From: Psychrobacter sp. P11F6
GTDB taxonomy: Bacteria > Pseudomonadota > Gammaproteobacteria > Pseudomonadales > Moraxellaceae
Reading direction: 5' to 3'
DNA length: 64,000 nt
NCBI RefSeq assembly: GCF_001435295.1
Contig: NZ_CM003594.1
Span: forward strand, 1,364,001 to 1,428,000
This document shows, in pieces, positions 27,998 to 37,895 of this stretch (its first letter is position 1; each line of letters opens with the position of its first letter). Under the pieces are notes generated by a model, which saw nothing but the letters and a program-made list of their open reading frames with translations, did no database searches and had not been told where the DNA came from. A program made the position numbers and the translations under genes.

Positions 27998-28495
27998 ATG
28001 AGTGGTCTGGATATCGTGATTGCTATTGTTGTTTTGATCGGCTTATGGCGCGGCTTTCAAGTCGGATTGATCAAAACAGCCGTTGGTCTAGTCGGTTGGT
28101 TTATTGCCCTGATCGCTGCCACGCGTTTGGCAGGAGTAGTTTCGCCGCAACTATCAGGCATGGTACAAAACCCTGTTTTACAAATGGCAATGGCATTTTT
28201 ATTGGTGGTGATAATCATATTGGCCATCATGCACTTAGTGGCATTTGTATTTTCAGGCGTGCTTAAAACCTTACGCTTGGGTGTCGTTGACAAAATGGCA
28301 GGTGGTGTACTGGGTGCTGCTAAAAATGTACTGATGGTCTTAGTTGTGCTTAGCGTCAGTGCGCCGTTACTGGTGCAAATGCCACAATGGCAAACGTCAG
28401 TGCTCGCACCTGAGCTATTGCCTTATGCCCCGATGGGTAAAGCGTTGGTCTCAGATGTATTAGGTATGGCTTGGGATCAAGTCAATCAGTCGTAA
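27998..28495 (+). CDS. cvpA: CvpA family membrane protein
   Basis: CvpA is a 165-residue inner-membrane protein with four predicted helices (start MSGLDIVIAIVVLIGLWRGF). It is needed for colicin V production in E. coli and has a wider, poorly defined role in envelope stress. The sequence GFQVGLIKTAVGLVGWFIAL is typical. It lies upstream of purF, the same order as in E. coli and many gammaproteobacteria, though here 317 bp separate them. Confidence 0.9.
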   Translation: MSGLDIVIAIVVLIGLWRGFQVGLIKTAVGLVGWFIALIAATRLAGVVSPQLSGMVQNPVLQMAMAFLLVVIIILAIMHLVAFVFSGVLKTLRLGVVDKMAGGVLGAAKNVLMVLVVLSVSAPLLVQMPQWQTSVLAPELLPYAPMGKALVSDVLGMAWDQVNQS

Positions 28496-28812
28496 GTATT
28501 TTTACGGTTAACCTTTAATGTTTCAATGCTTCGATGCTGATAGCTTGGGTTTGTGGTGCTAGAGGTTATCGCTTCTATCATATCCTCTTTGTAGGTTATC
28601 CTTGATAAAAAATTATTTAATCGCATTTAGAGACCACAAATGCCAATAAATAGTGCATTTTGTTAATAGTCAAAAGATAAATATTCGTTAAATTCTGAAC
28701 AACAATCATCAGGTCGTCGGTGAGTAACAGTACGCATTTTTGATAATCTACTGTTAGCAGTCTTGCCACTATTGTAGTACTAATTAATGAGTCAAAATAG
28801 GATATAGCTATT
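28496..28812. other. Gene-free stretch upstream of purF
   Basis: These 317 bp between cvpA and purF should hold the purF promoter. No PurR-like operator, terminator or known RNA element was recognised. Confidence 0.45.
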
Positions 28813-30348
28813 ATGTGTGGAGTCATTGGAGTTGCAGCTCACGAACCAGTCAATCAGATTCTTTATGACGGTTTGACGATGCTACAGCATCGTGGGCAAG
28901 ATGCAGCGGGTATTGTCACTTTGCAAGATGGACGACTCTATCTACGTAAAGAAAATGGCATGGTACGTGACGTATTTATGAATCGTCATATGATGAAACT
29001 GGTTGGTAAGTTCGGTATCGGTCACGTTCGTTATCCAACAGCAGGCACGTCAAGCAGTGCCGAAGCTCAACCATTTTATGTCAACTCACCTTATGGTATT
29101 ACCCTTGCACACAATGGTAACTTGACGAATGCTGAGAGCTTAGCCAAGTCTTTATACATCGAAGATCGCCGCCATCTTAATACCGATTCAGATTCAGAAG
29201 TATTGCTAAACGTACTTGCCCATGAAATGCAAAACTTGGGTAAAACCAAAGCAACGCCTGCTGATATCTTTGAAGCAGTCACGGCTGTATATGGTCGTGT
29301 CGAAGGCGCTTATGGCGTGGTCGCTTTGATTACTGGTCATGGTTTGCTCGCATTTCGTGATCCAAACGGTATTCGTCCGCTTATTTTCGGTAAGCGCATG
29401 GCACCGAATGGCGGCACCGAGTACATGGTTGCCTCAGAGTCAGTTGCACTGACAGGATCAGGATTTAGCATTATCCGTGATGTCAAACCTGGCGAAGCCA
29501 TATTCATTGATTTAGATCATAAATTACACACTCATCAGTGTGTTGAGCAGCAAGAATACACGCCTTGTATCTTTGAATATGTGTATTTTGCCCGTCCAGA
29601 TTCTATCATGGACAACATCTCAGTTTACAAAGCACGCTTACGTATGGGTGAAAAGCTGGCTGATAAAATCCTTGCTGAATGGGGTGAAGATCATGATATC
29701 GATGTGGTGATTCCTATTCCAGATACCTCGCGTACGTCAGCGATGGAGCTGGCACTAAAAATGAATATTAAGTACCGTGAAGGGTTTATGAAAAACCGCT
29801 ATATCGGTCGTACCTTTATCATGCCAGGTCAACAACAACGTAAAAAATCAGTTCGTCAAAAACTCAGCGCCGTACCACTTGAGTTCAAAGGTAAAAACGT
29901 ATTGTTGGTTGATGATTCTATCGTTCGTGGTACCACTTGCCATGAAATCATCCAAATGGCACGCGATGCTGGTGCGAATAAAGTATTTTTTGCTAGCGCC
30001 GCGCCACCGGTTAAATATCCAAACGTCTATGGTATCGATATGCCAGTACGCAGTGAGCTTATTGCCTCAGGTCATACGGTAGAAGAAGTACGCGATATCA
30101 TCGGTGCTGATAGATTGATTTTCCAAGATTTGGACGACTTGATTGATGCGGTAAAAGATACCAAGTACAGCAAAGTTGAAGGTTTTGATTGTGCCGTATT
30201 TAATGGTTGCTACATCACTGGGCAGATCAATGAAGCGTATCTCGAGCATCTACAAGAGCAGCGCAATGACACTGCTAAGACAGGCAAAAAAGGCGTACAG
30301 ATAGTGGCTGATACCCCAGTTGATATGATGGGCGTCGAAGAGCTTTAA
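28813..30348 (+). CDS. purF: Amidophosphoribosyltransferase
   Basis: PurF makes phosphoribosylamine from PRPP and glutamine, the first committed step of purine synthesis, in the cytoplasm. The mature enzyme would begin at Cys2 (MCGVIGV), the glutaminase nucleophile after Met removal. The N-terminal Ntn-hydrolase domain ([12 protein letters not shown]) and the C-terminal phosphoribosyltransferase domain with the PRPP loop [13 protein letters not shown] are both complete. The 511-residue length is normal. A strong terminator follows, so it ends its operon. Confidence 0.97.
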   Translation: MCGVIGVAAHEPVNQILYDGLTMLQHRGQDAAGIVTLQDGRLYLRKENGMVRDVFMNRHMMKLVGKFGIGHVRYPTAGTSSSAEAQPFYVNSPYGITLAHNGNLTNAESLAKSLYIEDRRHLNTDSDSEVLLNVLAHEMQNLGKTKATPADIFEAVTAVYGRVEGAYGVVALITGHGLLAFRDPNGIRPLIFGKRMAPNGGTEYMVASESVALTGSGFSIIRDVKPGEAIFIDLDHKLHTHQCVEQQEYTPCIFEYVYFARPDSIMDNISVYKARLRMGEKLADKILAEWGEDHDIDVVIPIPDTSRTSAMELALKMNIKYREGFMKNRYIGRTFIMPGQQQRKKSVRQKLSAVPLEFKGKNVLLVDDSIVRGTTCHEIIQMARDAGANKVFFASAAPPVKYPNVYGIDMPVRSELIASGHTVEEVRDIIGADRLIFQDLDDLIDAVKDTKYSKVEGFDCAVFNGCYITGQINEAYLEHLQEQRNDTAKTGKKGVQIVADTPVDMMGVEEL

Positions 30349-30397
30349 GTTATCAATTTCTTAAAAGTATCAGTTTTTTTCAGCACTTTTAGAAAGT

Positions 30398-30434
30398 AAA
30401 AGGCTGGATTCTCATAAGAATCCAGCCTTTTTTT
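30398..30434 (+). terminator. Intrinsic terminator after purF
   Basis: A perfect 14-bp stem (AAAGGCTGGATTCT / AGAATCCAGCCTTT) with loop CATA is followed by a run of T. It may also work on the minus strand for azlD. Confidence 0.9.
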
Positions 30435-30517
30435 ATTTTAAATATAGTTCAATTACAGGGTTTAAAATTCTTCATATGAACTATAAGCTGTTATCCATTC
30501 ACGTATTTATCAATTTT

Positions 30518-30883
30518 CTAGTATCCACTTAAAAAATTAGTAAATACCCATAGCAAGCCATTAATGGCGGCGATGCCAACGACCATACTGACCAATAATT
30601 GACGGCTGATATGATAAACGAACAACACCAAAATAAGGGCACCAATTTGCGCCATCAATAAATGGAGTTCAGCATTATTTAGCCCAGTCGTTGCCGATAA
30701 ATTTTGATAAGAAAGGCTGGTCAAAATAAGCAATACCATGACTGATAGTGGCAAGCTCTCATTGAGCCGATGCAGCCAAGGTGTGTCTAACAGCTTTCTG
30801 GGTATTAAGGCAGGTAGCGCGCGGGTAATAAAGGTCACGGCGGCCATCGCAAAGGTTGCGAAAATAAGGTAACTACTGGTCAT
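30518..30883 (-). CDS. azlD: Branched-chain amino acid export subunit AzlD
   Basis: This 121-residue four-helix membrane protein is the small subunit of an AzlCD-type exporter of branched-chain amino acids or their analogues. The segment TFITRALPALIPRK and the overall hydrophobic pattern match the AzlD family. Its ATG overlaps the last codons of azlC by 11 bp, and its ribosome site (GGAGCC) lies inside azlC, so the two are translationally coupled. The exported substrate is not shown by sequence. Confidence 0.88.
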   Translation of the reverse strand: MTSSYLIFATFAMAAVTFITRALPALIPRKLLDTPWLHRLNESLPLSVMVLLILTSLSYQNLSATTGLNNAELHLLMAQIGALILVLFVYHISRQLLVSMVVGIAAINGLLWVFTNFLSGY

Positions 30884-31604
30884 TGTTGGCTCCTGTCATA
30901 TTACGCTGCGTCCAAAACCCACGAGCTAAAATCAATAGCATACAGATGGTGATTGCCACCAATAACAACCAATTGCTAGTAAATAAGGAGGCCACTGCTA
31001 AAGAAATGACAGCAATAGCAATGGGGAAATAACGTTTGATACTTTGGAACTGCTCATAAGCTAAGGTTGCAAACAGACAGACTAAGGCAAAATCCAAATG
31101 TGGTACTAAATCGCTCAGAGTACTGCCGATTATGACACCAATAGTGCTAGCTAGTACCCACCAGCTTTGATTAAATAAGCTCAATGGTAGTATCAACGCT
31201 TGTCTTGACTCATTAGGTAAACTGGTCATAACAGAGAAAGTTTCATCAGTCAGGGCAAATAGGCAATAGGTTTTGGCAAGCTTATGTTCTGGTAGGTATT
31301 GCAATAATGGCATACCATAAAATACATGACGTAAATTGATAGCGGCAATATTGGTTGCGATGCTACCAATCGGTAAACCAGCGCTCAGCATCGGCAAACA
31401 AGCATATTGAGCGGCACCCGCATACAGTACAACACTCAACATAATCGTTGCCCACACAGGGATACCGGCAACTTGTGCTAGCACACCAAAGGCGATACCT
31501 GCAGGTAAATAGCCCATCGCCACAGGTAGACTTTTTTTGAACCCCGCCGCCCAGTCGTAGCTGGTCTCATGCTGTTGATGTAATTCTTTTGAATGAGTAG
31601 TCAC
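30873..31604 (-). CDS. azlC: Branched-chain amino acid exporter AzlC
   Basis: AzlC (243 residues) is the large subunit of the AzlCD exporter in the inner membrane. The motif LPVAMGYLPAGIAFGVLA and the later AGAAQYACLPML and INLRHVFYGMPL are characteristic. It starts at a GTG (31604) with AGGA seven bases upstream; no in-frame ATG competes. azlD overlaps its end, making a two-gene operon. Confidence 0.9.
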   Translation of the reverse strand: MTTHSKELHQQHETSYDWAAGFKKSLPVAMGYLPAGIAFGVLAQVAGIPVWATIMLSVVLYAGAAQYACLPMLSAGLPIGSIATNIAAINLRHVFYGMPLLQYLPEHKLAKTYCLFALTDETFSVMTSLPNESRQALILPLSLFNQSWWVLASTIGVIIGSTLSDLVPHLDFALVCLFATLAYEQFQSIKRYFPIAIAVISLAVASLFTSNWLLLVAITICMLLILARGFWTQRNMTGANNDQ

Positions 31605-31746
31605 ATGACATCCTAATTTTTGCTGTTTTTTGATTATTATTAATATTTTGCTGAAAGATTAATGTTAGAAAACTGGTTTTAAAATGAAGCATAGCCCGAG
31701 TAATGGCAAAAACACCCTAGAAAAAATGCACTTCATATAAAGAACA

Positions 31747-33162
31747 TTACACAGTCGGCTGGAGTTTTTCATAGCTGGCTGTTTGATGAGCTCGGTACAA
31801 GAAGCCACCCAAAATAACCAGCCGAAGTAATAACAAACACCACACGCTTAGCCAAATACCAGTCATATCCCACTGTTGGTAGAGCACCCAGCTAAGTGGA
31901 AAAAAGATAGCGGCGAGTATCAAAGCTGCGTTACGAATCACATTGCCGGCAGTTAAGCCAAAAAATATACCATCTAGCCAATAGGCACCAACGCCAACGA
32001 GAGGTAGTAATACCGCATAAAGATGGTACTCATATGCCAGCGTAAAAACGGACTCGATATTGGTCATAAATTGCAAATATGTTGGCATTGCAAGCCACCA
32101 TATCGCACTTAACGTTATCGCTAAACCGTAACTGACGATACCGGTGCGCTTGACGATAATACGAAAACGTGGCCAATCCCGTCGTCCTGCTGCTTGACCG
32201 CTTAACGTTTCAGCCGATACCGCCACGCCATCAAGAGCAAAGGCTGAGATACTTAATACTTGAAGCAAAATAGCGTTGGCGGCTAGGATGACGTCACCAC
32301 TTTGAGCCGACAAGCGAGTAATCCAAGCGAAACTCAACGTCAAGATCAGAGTACGGATAAAAATATCTTTATTTAATGAAAATAGCCTAAGCATTTTTTC
32401 TTTAGAAAAGTGTTGCTTGTCGGCAGTGAATAAGGCTTGCCAAGATATTTGCAAATGCTGACGGCTGAGCCACAACGCTAGTATCATGCCTAGCCAAAAG
32501 GCAATAGTGGTTCCTAACGCCACCCCAACCAATCCCATCTGCATCCCGTAGACAAAAAACAAAGTCAGAATGATATTCAGCATAGCGATAAAGCCTTGCT
32601 GGTAAAGCATGTAGCGAGTCTTACCTTGACCAGCAAACCAACCAATAAAGGCAAAGTTCATTAGCTCAGCGATGACGCCCCAAAAGCGTACATCTAAATA
32701 AATCTTTGCCGCTTGCCCACTTTCGGGGTTGGCCGATAGGGCTTGTAAGCCAAAATCTATCAACCAAGGCTTTGCCAATAACAGAATGCTACCGATAGCA
32801 AACGCTAATAACAAGGCACGTTGCAAGATTGATAGTAGGGGTGATGGGGTTGACGATTTTGTGGTATGAGTAGAATTATCAACATGATTGACCGATTGTC
32901 CTAGCGCTTGAGCCGATAGCCCAGATGAGGCATATTGCAAAAAGTTAAAACTCACGAGTAATAAAGACAATAACTGTATCGCTAAGCCCATCCCAGCAAG
33001 TTTAGCCGTGTCATTCATGTTACCCACGATCGCGGTATCGATGACGCTTTGTAGTGGCATAGCTAGGTTGGCCAATAATACGGGCAACGCAATAGCAGTG
33101 ATGCGCGCATAGCGAGTATCAATCGGTGGCATAGCACTAGGTGGCGAGGTGGTCATTGGCAT
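31747..33162 (-). CDS. MATE family efflux transporter (DinF-like)
   Basis: This 471-residue protein has about twelve membrane helices and the MATE fold: an N-terminal IALPVLLANLAMPLQSVIDT leading to VGNM, and a matching second half starting near FIRTLILTLSFAWIT. The DinF branch exports drugs or oxidised compounds using proton or sodium gradients; the substrate is unknown. A short polar insertion (VNHVDNSTHTTKSSTPS) in an N-half loop is unusual. It is a single gene, with a dispersed repeat in the region upstream. Confidence 0.88.
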   Translation of the reverse strand: MPMTTSPPSAMPPIDTRYARITAIALPVLLANLAMPLQSVIDTAIVGNMNDTAKLAGMGLAIQLLSLLLVSFNFLQYASSGLSAQALGQSVNHVDNSTHTTKSSTPSPLLSILQRALLLAFAIGSILLLAKPWLIDFGLQALSANPESGQAAKIYLDVRFWGVIAELMNFAFIGWFAGQGKTRYMLYQQGFIAMLNIILTLFFVYGMQMGLVGVALGTTIAFWLGMILALWLSRQHLQISWQALFTADKQHFSKEKMLRLFSLNKDIFIRTLILTLSFAWITRLSAQSGDVILAANAILLQVLSISAFALDGVAVSAETLSGQAAGRRDWPRFRIIVKRTGIVSYGLAITLSAIWWLAMPTYLQFMTNIESVFTLAYEYHLYAVLLPLVGVGAYWLDGIFFGLTAGNVIRNAALILAAIFFPLSWVLYQQWDMTGIWLSVWCLLLLRLVILGGFLYRAHQTASYEKLQPTV

Positions 33163-33230
33163 TTTTGGCTCGTTTATCGCTGAAAAACAAGAAGGGCAGA
33201 GTTAGTGTTATGAACACTATGACATTACCG

Positions 33231-33337
33231 TATAGTCAATTCACTATAAAGGCGTTACGGGGTTAACCTTACTTGAAGTATGACTTATATATTTGTACTT
33301 TGTTGCCTTGACTCTGTTTTAAATGGAGTTAGCTCTA
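33231..33337. repeat. 107-bp dispersed repeat, copy 1
   Basis: This unit aligns without gaps to 57060-57166 (my count: 83 of 107 bases identical). Its left end TATAGTCAATTCACTATAAA resembles, inverted, the right end of copy 2, so the family has terminal inverted repeats like a MITE. It has no coding capacity. Confidence 0.75.
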
Positions 33338-33369
33338 GTAGGTGTGATATTCAAGGCAAAAATAGCTAC

Positions 33370-33418
33370 AAAGACAAAAGCACCTAGACTCATTATTCAC
33401 GAGTCAGGTGCTTTTTTT
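33370..33418 (-). terminator. Terminator after secF (bidirectional hairpin)
   Basis: An imperfect stem (AAAGCACCTAGACTC / GAGTCAGGTGCTTT) lies about 60 bp after the secF stop. The minus strand ends in TTTTGTCTTTG and the plus strand in TTTTTTT, so it may act in both directions. Confidence 0.7.
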
Positions 33419-33475
33419 GATGCTTGCTTAAATACTATCTTAGCTAGCGATTAGCTTGAGAAAGTATAAAATTTA

Positions 33476-34747
33476 TTAAACATTGTCTTGTTCAAACATT
33501 TTTGGATCATTGAAAGTGACAATTTCTTCTTCAAACTCAGGCTTTACTTTCACAATAAAGTCATCGCGTGACAGACCCATACGTAATGGAATCGAGCTTG
33601 CAATATACGTTGATGAGTAAGTACCAGCAAGCAAACCAATGAAGAGTGCTACTGAGAACCAGTATAGTCCATCACCGCCTAAGAATAGCATGGCAAGTAC
33701 GACCAGTAAAACAGTGGAGATGGTCATAATGGTACGGCGCAGCGTCTCTGTCAAAGACAAATCAATTGTCTGGCGAGGTGTGATACCACGGACACGGCGG
33801 AAGTTTTCACGGATACGGTCATAAACAACAATCGTATCGTTCAGTGAGTAACCAATCAATGCCAAAATAGCAGCCAATACGGTTAAGTCAAACGGGAAAC
33901 CAAATAATGCAAAGACCCCGATGGTGACAATCGCGTCATGGAACAGCGATAGTACCGCGCCCAGTGCCAGCTTGAATTGGAAACGTAAGGCAACATAACC
34001 AAGCATACAGAGCAATGCTAATACCAGCGACATGACTGAGTTTAAGTAGACTTCGTTACCAACTTGGCTACCAATAATATTAACGTTACTGATTTCAACA
34101 TTATTATTAGGCAGGGTTAATGCTTTAGTGAGGCTACTGTTAAGGCCATCTACGTTATCAGACTGTGGTGGCAGGCGTACGAGGAGTTCTTCTCGTGTAC
34201 CAAGATACTGTACCACGGCATCATCAAAGCCATTATCGGCCAATGCTTGTACGACTTCAACTTGTTCGACAGGTTGCTCGTAACGCACATCTGCGGACAC
34301 ACCACCCGTAAAATCAAGTCCTAAGTTTAGACCGTTTACTGCAATCGCAATGATACTACCAATAACCATCAATAGAGATAAAAGTGCCATTGGCTTTTCT
34401 ATCTTCATAAACGGAATAATACGCTGGTTGCCAACGGCTTTGATACCGCCTTCAGCGATTGCAGCAGCATCATCAGCGGCATCACCTGATTCTACATCAG
34501 GATTGGCTGCTTGGGTGGCCAGTGCTTGACTGTCTTTACCCGCATTCTTACTACCGCTCAGAGCTTTGTCTTTTTTTGATTTAGCGGTAGTCGGGTTGTT
34601 GGCTTTGGTATTACTACCTTTACCATCACGGCGTGGTTTTTTACGGCGGCGTGTGCTGTCGTTATTTACCTCGCTGTTTGAGCCACCTGAACCATTTCGA
34701 TCTGGATTGTTCTGCTGTTCTAAAGGGTTATTCTTATCGATCGCCAT
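33476..34747 (-). CDS. secF: Protein translocase subunit SecF
   Basis: SecF, with SecD and YajC, uses the proton gradient to help preproteins leave the SecYEG channel. The protein has the SecF periplasmic P1-type domain (LDFTGGVSADVRYEQP, LLVRLPPQ) and six helices with LALIGYSLNDTIVVYDRIREN. At 423 residues it is about 100 longer than E. coli SecF. The extra is an N-terminal cytoplasmic tail rich in Asn, Lys, Arg and Ala (RRRKKPRRDGKGSNTKANN) before the first helix near residue 120. It starts 9 bp after the secD stop. Confidence 0.95.
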   Translation of the reverse strand: MAIDKNNPLEQQNNPDRNGSGGSNSEVNNDSTRRRKKPRRDGKGSNTKANNPTTAKSKKDKALSGSKNAGKDSQALATQAANPDVESGDAADDAAAIAEGGIKAVGNQRIIPFMKIEKPMALLSLLMVIGSIIAIAVNGLNLGLDFTGGVSADVRYEQPVEQVEVVQALADNGFDDAVVQYLGTREELLVRLPPQSDNVDGLNSSLTKALTLPNNNVEISNVNIIGSQVGNEVYLNSVMSLVLALLCMLGYVALRFQFKLALGAVLSLFHDAIVTIGVFALFGFPFDLTVLAAILALIGYSLNDTIVVYDRIRENFRRVRGITPRQTIDLSLTETLRRTIMTISTVLLVVLAMLFLGGDGLYWFSVALFIGLLAGTYSSTYIASSIPLRMGLSRDDFIVKVKPEFEEEIVTFNDPKMFEQDNV

Positions 34748-34756
34748 AATGTTCTC

Positions 34757-36634
34757 CTAACCGATGCTCAAACGTTTGATAGATTTACGCTTACCATAAG
34801 CAATTTGTACCAACGCACGTGTGACCAAAATCGCGGTAAACAGTGAGCTGACAATACCAATAGCGAGCGTAATCGCAAAGCCTTTAATCGGACCAGTACC
34901 AATCGCAAATAAGATAAATGCGACCAATAAGGTTGTAATGTTGGCATCGAAAATACTACTAAAGGCGCGATCAAAACCTGCCACGATGGCGGATTTTGGC
35001 CGTACCCCGTTTGCTAGCTCTTCACGTATTCGCTCAAAGATTAGTACGTTGGCATCGACGGCCATACCGATAGTCAAAACGATACCAGCAATACCAGGTA
35101 AGGTAAGCGAAGAGCCTAAGATTGACATAATAGCAATGATGATAATAACGTTCACGGCCAGCGCCACGTTGGCGATCACACCAAACAGACGATAGAAGAT
35201 AATCATAAATGCAAAGACTAATAGATAACCGACCTGCGTAGAGAATAGACCTTTATCAATATTTTCTTGACCTAATGATGGGCCAATAGTGCGTTCTTCT
35301 ACAAAGTACATCGGTGCGGCAAGTGCGCCTGAGCGTAGCAGTAGTGCAAGCTCGGCAGCTTCCGCGCTACTATCTAGCCCAGTAATACGGAAAGAGGAGC
35401 CAAGGACCGCTTGAATATTGGCACGGTTAATGACTTTAGTCTCAGCATAAGGCGTTCTAACTTCGACAGTTTCGCCAGTCTCTGGATCTTCTTCGTAAGT
35501 GATTCTTTGCTTGTTTTCGATGAACAACACGGCCATCTGTTTGCCAACGGCGGTACGAGTGGCATTTTGCATGAGCTTACCACCAGCACTATCTAAAGTA
35601 ATGCTCACTTCAGGAGAGCCGCTTTCATCCACACCAGTTTGTGCATTGGTGACTTTATCACCAGTGACAATCGCTTGACGTTCAAGCAGTACCGGCGGAC
35701 CATCAAGTGTCTCAAACGGGAAAGCTTCGGTACCCGCTGGAGGGATGCCGCCCGTATAGTTTTCGCTGTCTTCAGCAACCATACGGAACTCAAGGTTTGC
35801 GGTGCGCCCTAAGACACGTTTTGCCTCAGCAGTATCTTGTACGCCAGGAAGCTCGACGACGATACGGCTAGCACCTTGAGACTGTACTAAAGCTTCAGTC
35901 ACACCAAGCTCAGCAATACGATTGCGAAGGGTGGTCAAGTTCTGATTAACCGCATAGCTGTTGATTTCATCAAGCGTTGCATCATTGTACGCTAAAATCA
36001 GTGCAGGACCTTGCTCATCAATAGAGGATTGCAAGCTAAACGTATTGCCCATTGAGCCTTGCAGAACATTCTGTGCACGGTTACGAGTATCTGTATCAGC
36101 GAAATGTAATACCACACTTCGATCTTCGGTCTTAATGCCTTTGATCGCAATTCGCTCAGCACGTAGCTCGCGACGCATGTCACGACTGGCACTGGTCAAA
36201 CGCTGTTCAAGCGCCTTGTCCATATCGACTTCTAGTACAAAACGCACACCACCACGTAAATCAAGGCCAAGCTTCATCGGTTTTGCCCCGATATCGCGTA
36301 GCCACTGCGGCGTCGTTTGCGCCAAGTTAAGCGCGACGACATAGTCTTCGCCTAAGTTTTGACGCAGTACTTCCTGAGCTTTGAGCTGATCGACTGGATT
36401 GTCAAGACGTACCAGTGCACTGTTGCCCTCAAAGGTGCCATCGTGGTTATTGATGCCAGCCTCTTCAAGTAAGCTTTGAGACTCAGTCAAGATACCTTCA
36501 GACAGCTGTGTACCTGCAGCGGCGCTTGTAATCTGCACGGCAGGTTCATCAGGATAGAGGTTAGGAGCAGCATATAGACCGGCAATGATTAGCACGACGG
36601 CAATAAGTAAGTATTTCCAAGCGGGATATTGCAT
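34757..36634 (-). CDS. secD: Protein translocase subunit SecD
   Basis: SecD (625 residues) is the large inner-membrane partner of SecF in the proton-driven export complex. N-terminal helix (AWKYLLIAVVLIIAGLYAAP), the LGLDLRGGVRFVLEVD motif, a large periplasmic domain and the C-terminal helices with GMAVDANVLIFERIREEL are all present. The ATG at 36634 gives MQYPAWKYLL; the in-frame TTG at 36679 adds residues unlike the family. Order yajC-secD-secF on one strand is the usual operon, here with a terminator-like hairpin between yajC and secD. Confidence 0.95.
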   Translation of the reverse strand: MQYPAWKYLLIAVVLIIAGLYAAPNLYPDEPAVQITSAAAGTQLSEGILTESQSLLEEAGINNHDGTFEGNSALVRLDNPVDQLKAQEVLRQNLGEDYVVALNLAQTTPQWLRDIGAKPMKLGLDLRGGVRFVLEVDMDKALEQRLTSASRDMRRELRAERIAIKGIKTEDRSVVLHFADTDTRNRAQNVLQGSMGNTFSLQSSIDEQGPALILAYNDATLDEINSYAVNQNLTTLRNRIAELGVTEALVQSQGASRIVVELPGVQDTAEAKRVLGRTANLEFRMVAEDSENYTGGIPPAGTEAFPFETLDGPPVLLERQAIVTGDKVTNAQTGVDESGSPEVSITLDSAGGKLMQNATRTAVGKQMAVLFIENKQRITYEEDPETGETVEVRTPYAETKVINRANIQAVLGSSFRITGLDSSAEAAELALLLRSGALAAPMYFVEERTIGPSLGQENIDKGLFSTQVGYLLVFAFMIIFYRLFGVIANVALAVNVIIIIAIMSILGSSLTLPGIAGIVLTIGMAVDANVLIFERIREELANGVRPKSAIVAGFDRAFSSIFDANITTLLVAFILFAIGTGPIKGFAITLAIGIVSSLFTAILVTRALVQIAYGKRKSIKRLSIG

Positions 36635-37029
36635 AATCACTTCTTTAGGTTGATAAACGACTGGCGACGTAGGCCACAAGTTAGCAGATGGGAAGTTAGC
36701 GATAGCAATGGTTGAGTGCTGTATCTAGCAGTCGTCATCATGCACCATTGCGATCATCCGCGATGATAGTAAAACAGTAGAGCAAATAATACAGACGTAT
36801 CTTTATATAGTCAGCAAAATATCACTGATAAAATCAATAAAGACAGCATGGTCAAAAACATAAACATAAATTGTCTATACTCTATGAGACTGTTTTTACA
36901 TCATTGCTCTATAGCGAAAAATGACCGTAAATAAGGTACGGTCATTCTTAGGCACTGTATTAATCACTATATTTATTAATAACAGATTAGTAATCATCAA
37001 TAAAACGCGACTAATATTTCAATCAATCA
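36635..37029. other. Gene-free stretch between yajC and secD
   Basis: These 395 bp contain a terminator-like hairpin (36914-36946) shortly after yajC; the rest should hold a separate secD promoter. Long spacing inside the yajC-secDF cluster is uncommon. Confidence 0.5.
36914..36946 (-). terminator. Intrinsic terminator after yajC
   Basis: A perfect 10-bp stem (AATGACCGTA / TACGGTCATT) followed on the minus strand by TTTTCGC. It suggests that secD is not simply read from the yajC promoter. Confidence 0.7.
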
Positions 37030-37359
37030 TTAAACGCTTTCGATTGTGCCAGCAGGTAACACTGAAATAACAGAAGCACGTTGTACTTTGACATCAGTAT
37101 TATTGTTTAAGCTGACCACCGCATAGTCACCTTCAATGGCTTTGATACGACCCATCAAACCACCAGCAAAAATGATTTCGCTACCGACAGTCAATGCATT
37201 GACCATGGCACGATGTTCTTTGGTACGCTTAGACTGTGGACGAATGACTAAGAAGTAAAAAATCGCAAAAAAAGCAACAGGCAATAGTATTTGACTAAAT
37301 AGTGACATCGCACCAGCAGCTTCTGGTGCAGCATGGGCAGCTTGAATAAATAACAACAT
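37030..37359 (-). CDS. yajC: Sec translocon accessory protein YajC
   Basis: This 109-residue inner-membrane protein has one helix (LFSQILLPVAFFAIFYFLVIRP) followed by the family motif RPQSKRTKEHRAMVNALTVG and a small beta domain ending in VISVLPAGTIES. YajC associates with SecDF. The length is as in E. coli. It lies upstream of secD in the common order, but tgt and queA, often the next genes, are not here. Confidence 0.93.
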   Translation of the reverse strand: MLLFIQAAHAAPEAAGAMSLFSQILLPVAFFAIFYFLVIRPQSKRTKEHRAMVNALTVGSEIIFAGGLMGRIKAIEGDYAVVSLNNNTDVKVQRASVISVLPAGTIESV

Positions 37360-37895
37360 AATTTCTCTCAGTAAGTCATAGATAATAATAAAATTAAACG
37401 CATAGTAACAAAAAATCCCAGACTTGGTAACTGTTAATCATAGGCTGAGTATGTTTTTCTTAAGGTAATGGCATGCTAGCGGTCATTACTTTTTGCAGCA
37501 ATATTTTTGCCACATCATATAAGTGACGCCAAAGCGCTGAGAGTATAACAAAATTCAAGCAGCGAATGGATGCTAGGTAGCAGTAGCGTAGCAAAAGGTA
37601 TGGTCAAGGATACCAAAAAACAAAGACTTAACAATAGCGTCTTATTGTGAAATGGCATCATCAATGCTACTATCAAATGGCAATAATTCCCTGCATTTAG
37701 CACACGGTTTATTAGTATATAATAGATCCTATTATCTGCTGCTAAATCAGTTTTGAGCAGCGAGTTACCATCGTTTTAGCAGATAACTAATAGCTAATTA
37801 ATCATGTTTGTTTCGTTGTTTGCTGTTAATGATTTAGTATCGTTTGCTCATTATATTATTATCCCTTTTACTTTTTTCTGTTTAGGTTACCTAAC
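37360..37895. other. Divergent intergenic region with inverted repeats
   Basis: These 536 bp separate yajC from the divergent CNNM-type gene. A perfect 9-bp inverted repeat TTATCTGCT / AGCAGATAA (37732-37786) overlaps a second pairing GCTGCT / AGCAGC, so two alternative hairpins are possible in the leader of the CNNM-type gene. Short open frames here look spurious. Confidence 0.45.

Larger units (their letters stand above)
33163..33475. other. Gene-free stretch with dispersed repeat and terminator
   Basis: These 313 bp hold the MATE gene's upstream region, a 107-bp repeat unit (33231-33337) and a terminator hairpin downstream of secF. Confidence 0.6.

Noticed and set aside
28617-28826. 69-codon minus-strand frame before purF
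   Set aside because: It overlaps the start of purF on the other strand and has low-complexity content.
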